Shown in pieces: positions 5,277-5,468 of a stretch of 5,468 nt of DNA. The translations under genes and the position numbers were made by a program. Origin of the DNA: Bacteroidota bacterium (GTDB lineage Bacteria > Bacteroidota > Bacteroidia > B-17B0 > Aurantibacillaceae). The stretch lies in assembly GCA_947474485.1 (NCBI GenBank), contig CANJJP010000138.1, positions 1 through 5,468 of the forward strand, in the 5' to 3' direction. A model generated the notes under the pieces. It saw only the letters and a list, made by a program, of their open reading frames with translations, was not told where the DNA came from and ran no database searches. Numbering within the stretch: position 1 is the first letter of the stretch; every line of letters starts with the position of its first letter.

Positions 5277-5468
5277 ATGAATTTATTATCAGTAGAAAAT
5301 TTAAGTAAAGGATTTGGCGGAAAAGATCTTTTCAAAAAAATATCTTTTGGAGTTAACTATGGAGATAAAGTGGCCTTACTTGCAAAAAACGGAAGCGGTA
5401 AAACAACCATACTAAATATTTTAAAAGGCATAGAAATTCCGGATGAAGGAAATGTTGTTTTTAAGAAA
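5277..5468 (+). CDS. ABC-F family ATP-binding protein (N-terminal part, 3' end outside window)
   Basis: The first 64 codons run to the window edge with no stop. The start MNLLSVENLSKGFGGKDLFKKI is the typical opening of an ABC ATPase domain (beta strand, then the aromatic A-loop region). AKNGSGKTT at residues 36-44 is the Walker A motif, with alanine in place of the first glycine, a variant I recall in Bacteroidetes ABC-F proteins of the Uup/EttA type. It is followed by ILNILKGIEIPDEGNVVF, the usual helix and 'p..G.v' strand. ABC-F proteins carry two such domains on one chain, lack membrane segments, and act on ribosomes or in related soluble roles. Only the first part of domain one is visible, so the linker and second domain cannot be checked, and an ordinary transporter ATPase remains possible. 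The gene has its own candidate promoter and starts 45 nt after the small gene. Confidence 0.88.
   Translation, partial: MNLLSVENLSKGFGGKDLFKKISFGVNYGDKVALLAKNGSGKTTILNILKGIEIPDEGNVVFKK

Noticed and set aside
1..5468. CRISPR arrays, tRNA or rRNA genes, riboswitches, defence or retron systems
   Set aside because: No spaced direct repeats, cloverleaf or rRNA-like sequence, and no protein suggestive of such systems was seen; all substantial frames are accounted for by the listed genes.

Overview
The window looks like chromosomal DNA from a gliding-type member of the Bacteroidetes (Bacteroidota). It is AT-rich. It carries the end of gldG next to a DUF4340-like gene and dnaN. Its putative promoters have the Bacteroidetes -7 box TAnnTTTG, and I see no clear Shine-Dalgarno sites.

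Layout on the + strand, where every gene lies: (1) 3-1040 is the C-terminal part of GldG, open at the left edge. (2) 1044-2087 is a membrane-anchored DUF4340-like protein, 3 nt downstream and almost certainly co-transcribed. (3) 2165-3286 is dnaN, the replication sliding clamp, with its own candidate promoter and a strong intrinsic terminator at 3310-3338. (4) 3418-4838 is a complete 1421-bp insertion sequence of the ISL3 family (ISAon1-like). It has 26-bp imperfect terminal inverted repeats, a perfect 8-bp target duplication (CATAAAAG) and two overlapping transposase reading frames. (5) 4920-5231 is a small exported-protein gene whose signal peptide is interrupted by a TAA codon. That stop lies inside an inverted repeat. 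(6) 5277 to the right edge is the first 64 codons of an ABC-F type ATPase, preceded by a candidate promoter.

GldG and its neighbour belong to the cell-envelope ABC system linked to gliding. DnaN is a housekeeping gene. The IS landed in the short intergenic space after the dnaN terminator, so it breaks no obvious gene, but it now lies directly upstream of the damaged small gene.

I found no convincing undescribed system. The points most worth a second look are the nonsense codon in the small secreted-protein gene and its coincidence with an inverted repeat, the apparent loss of the transposase ORF1 start codon, and the overlapping-frame organisation of an ISL3-type transposase whose zinc-ribbon region lacks its cysteines.
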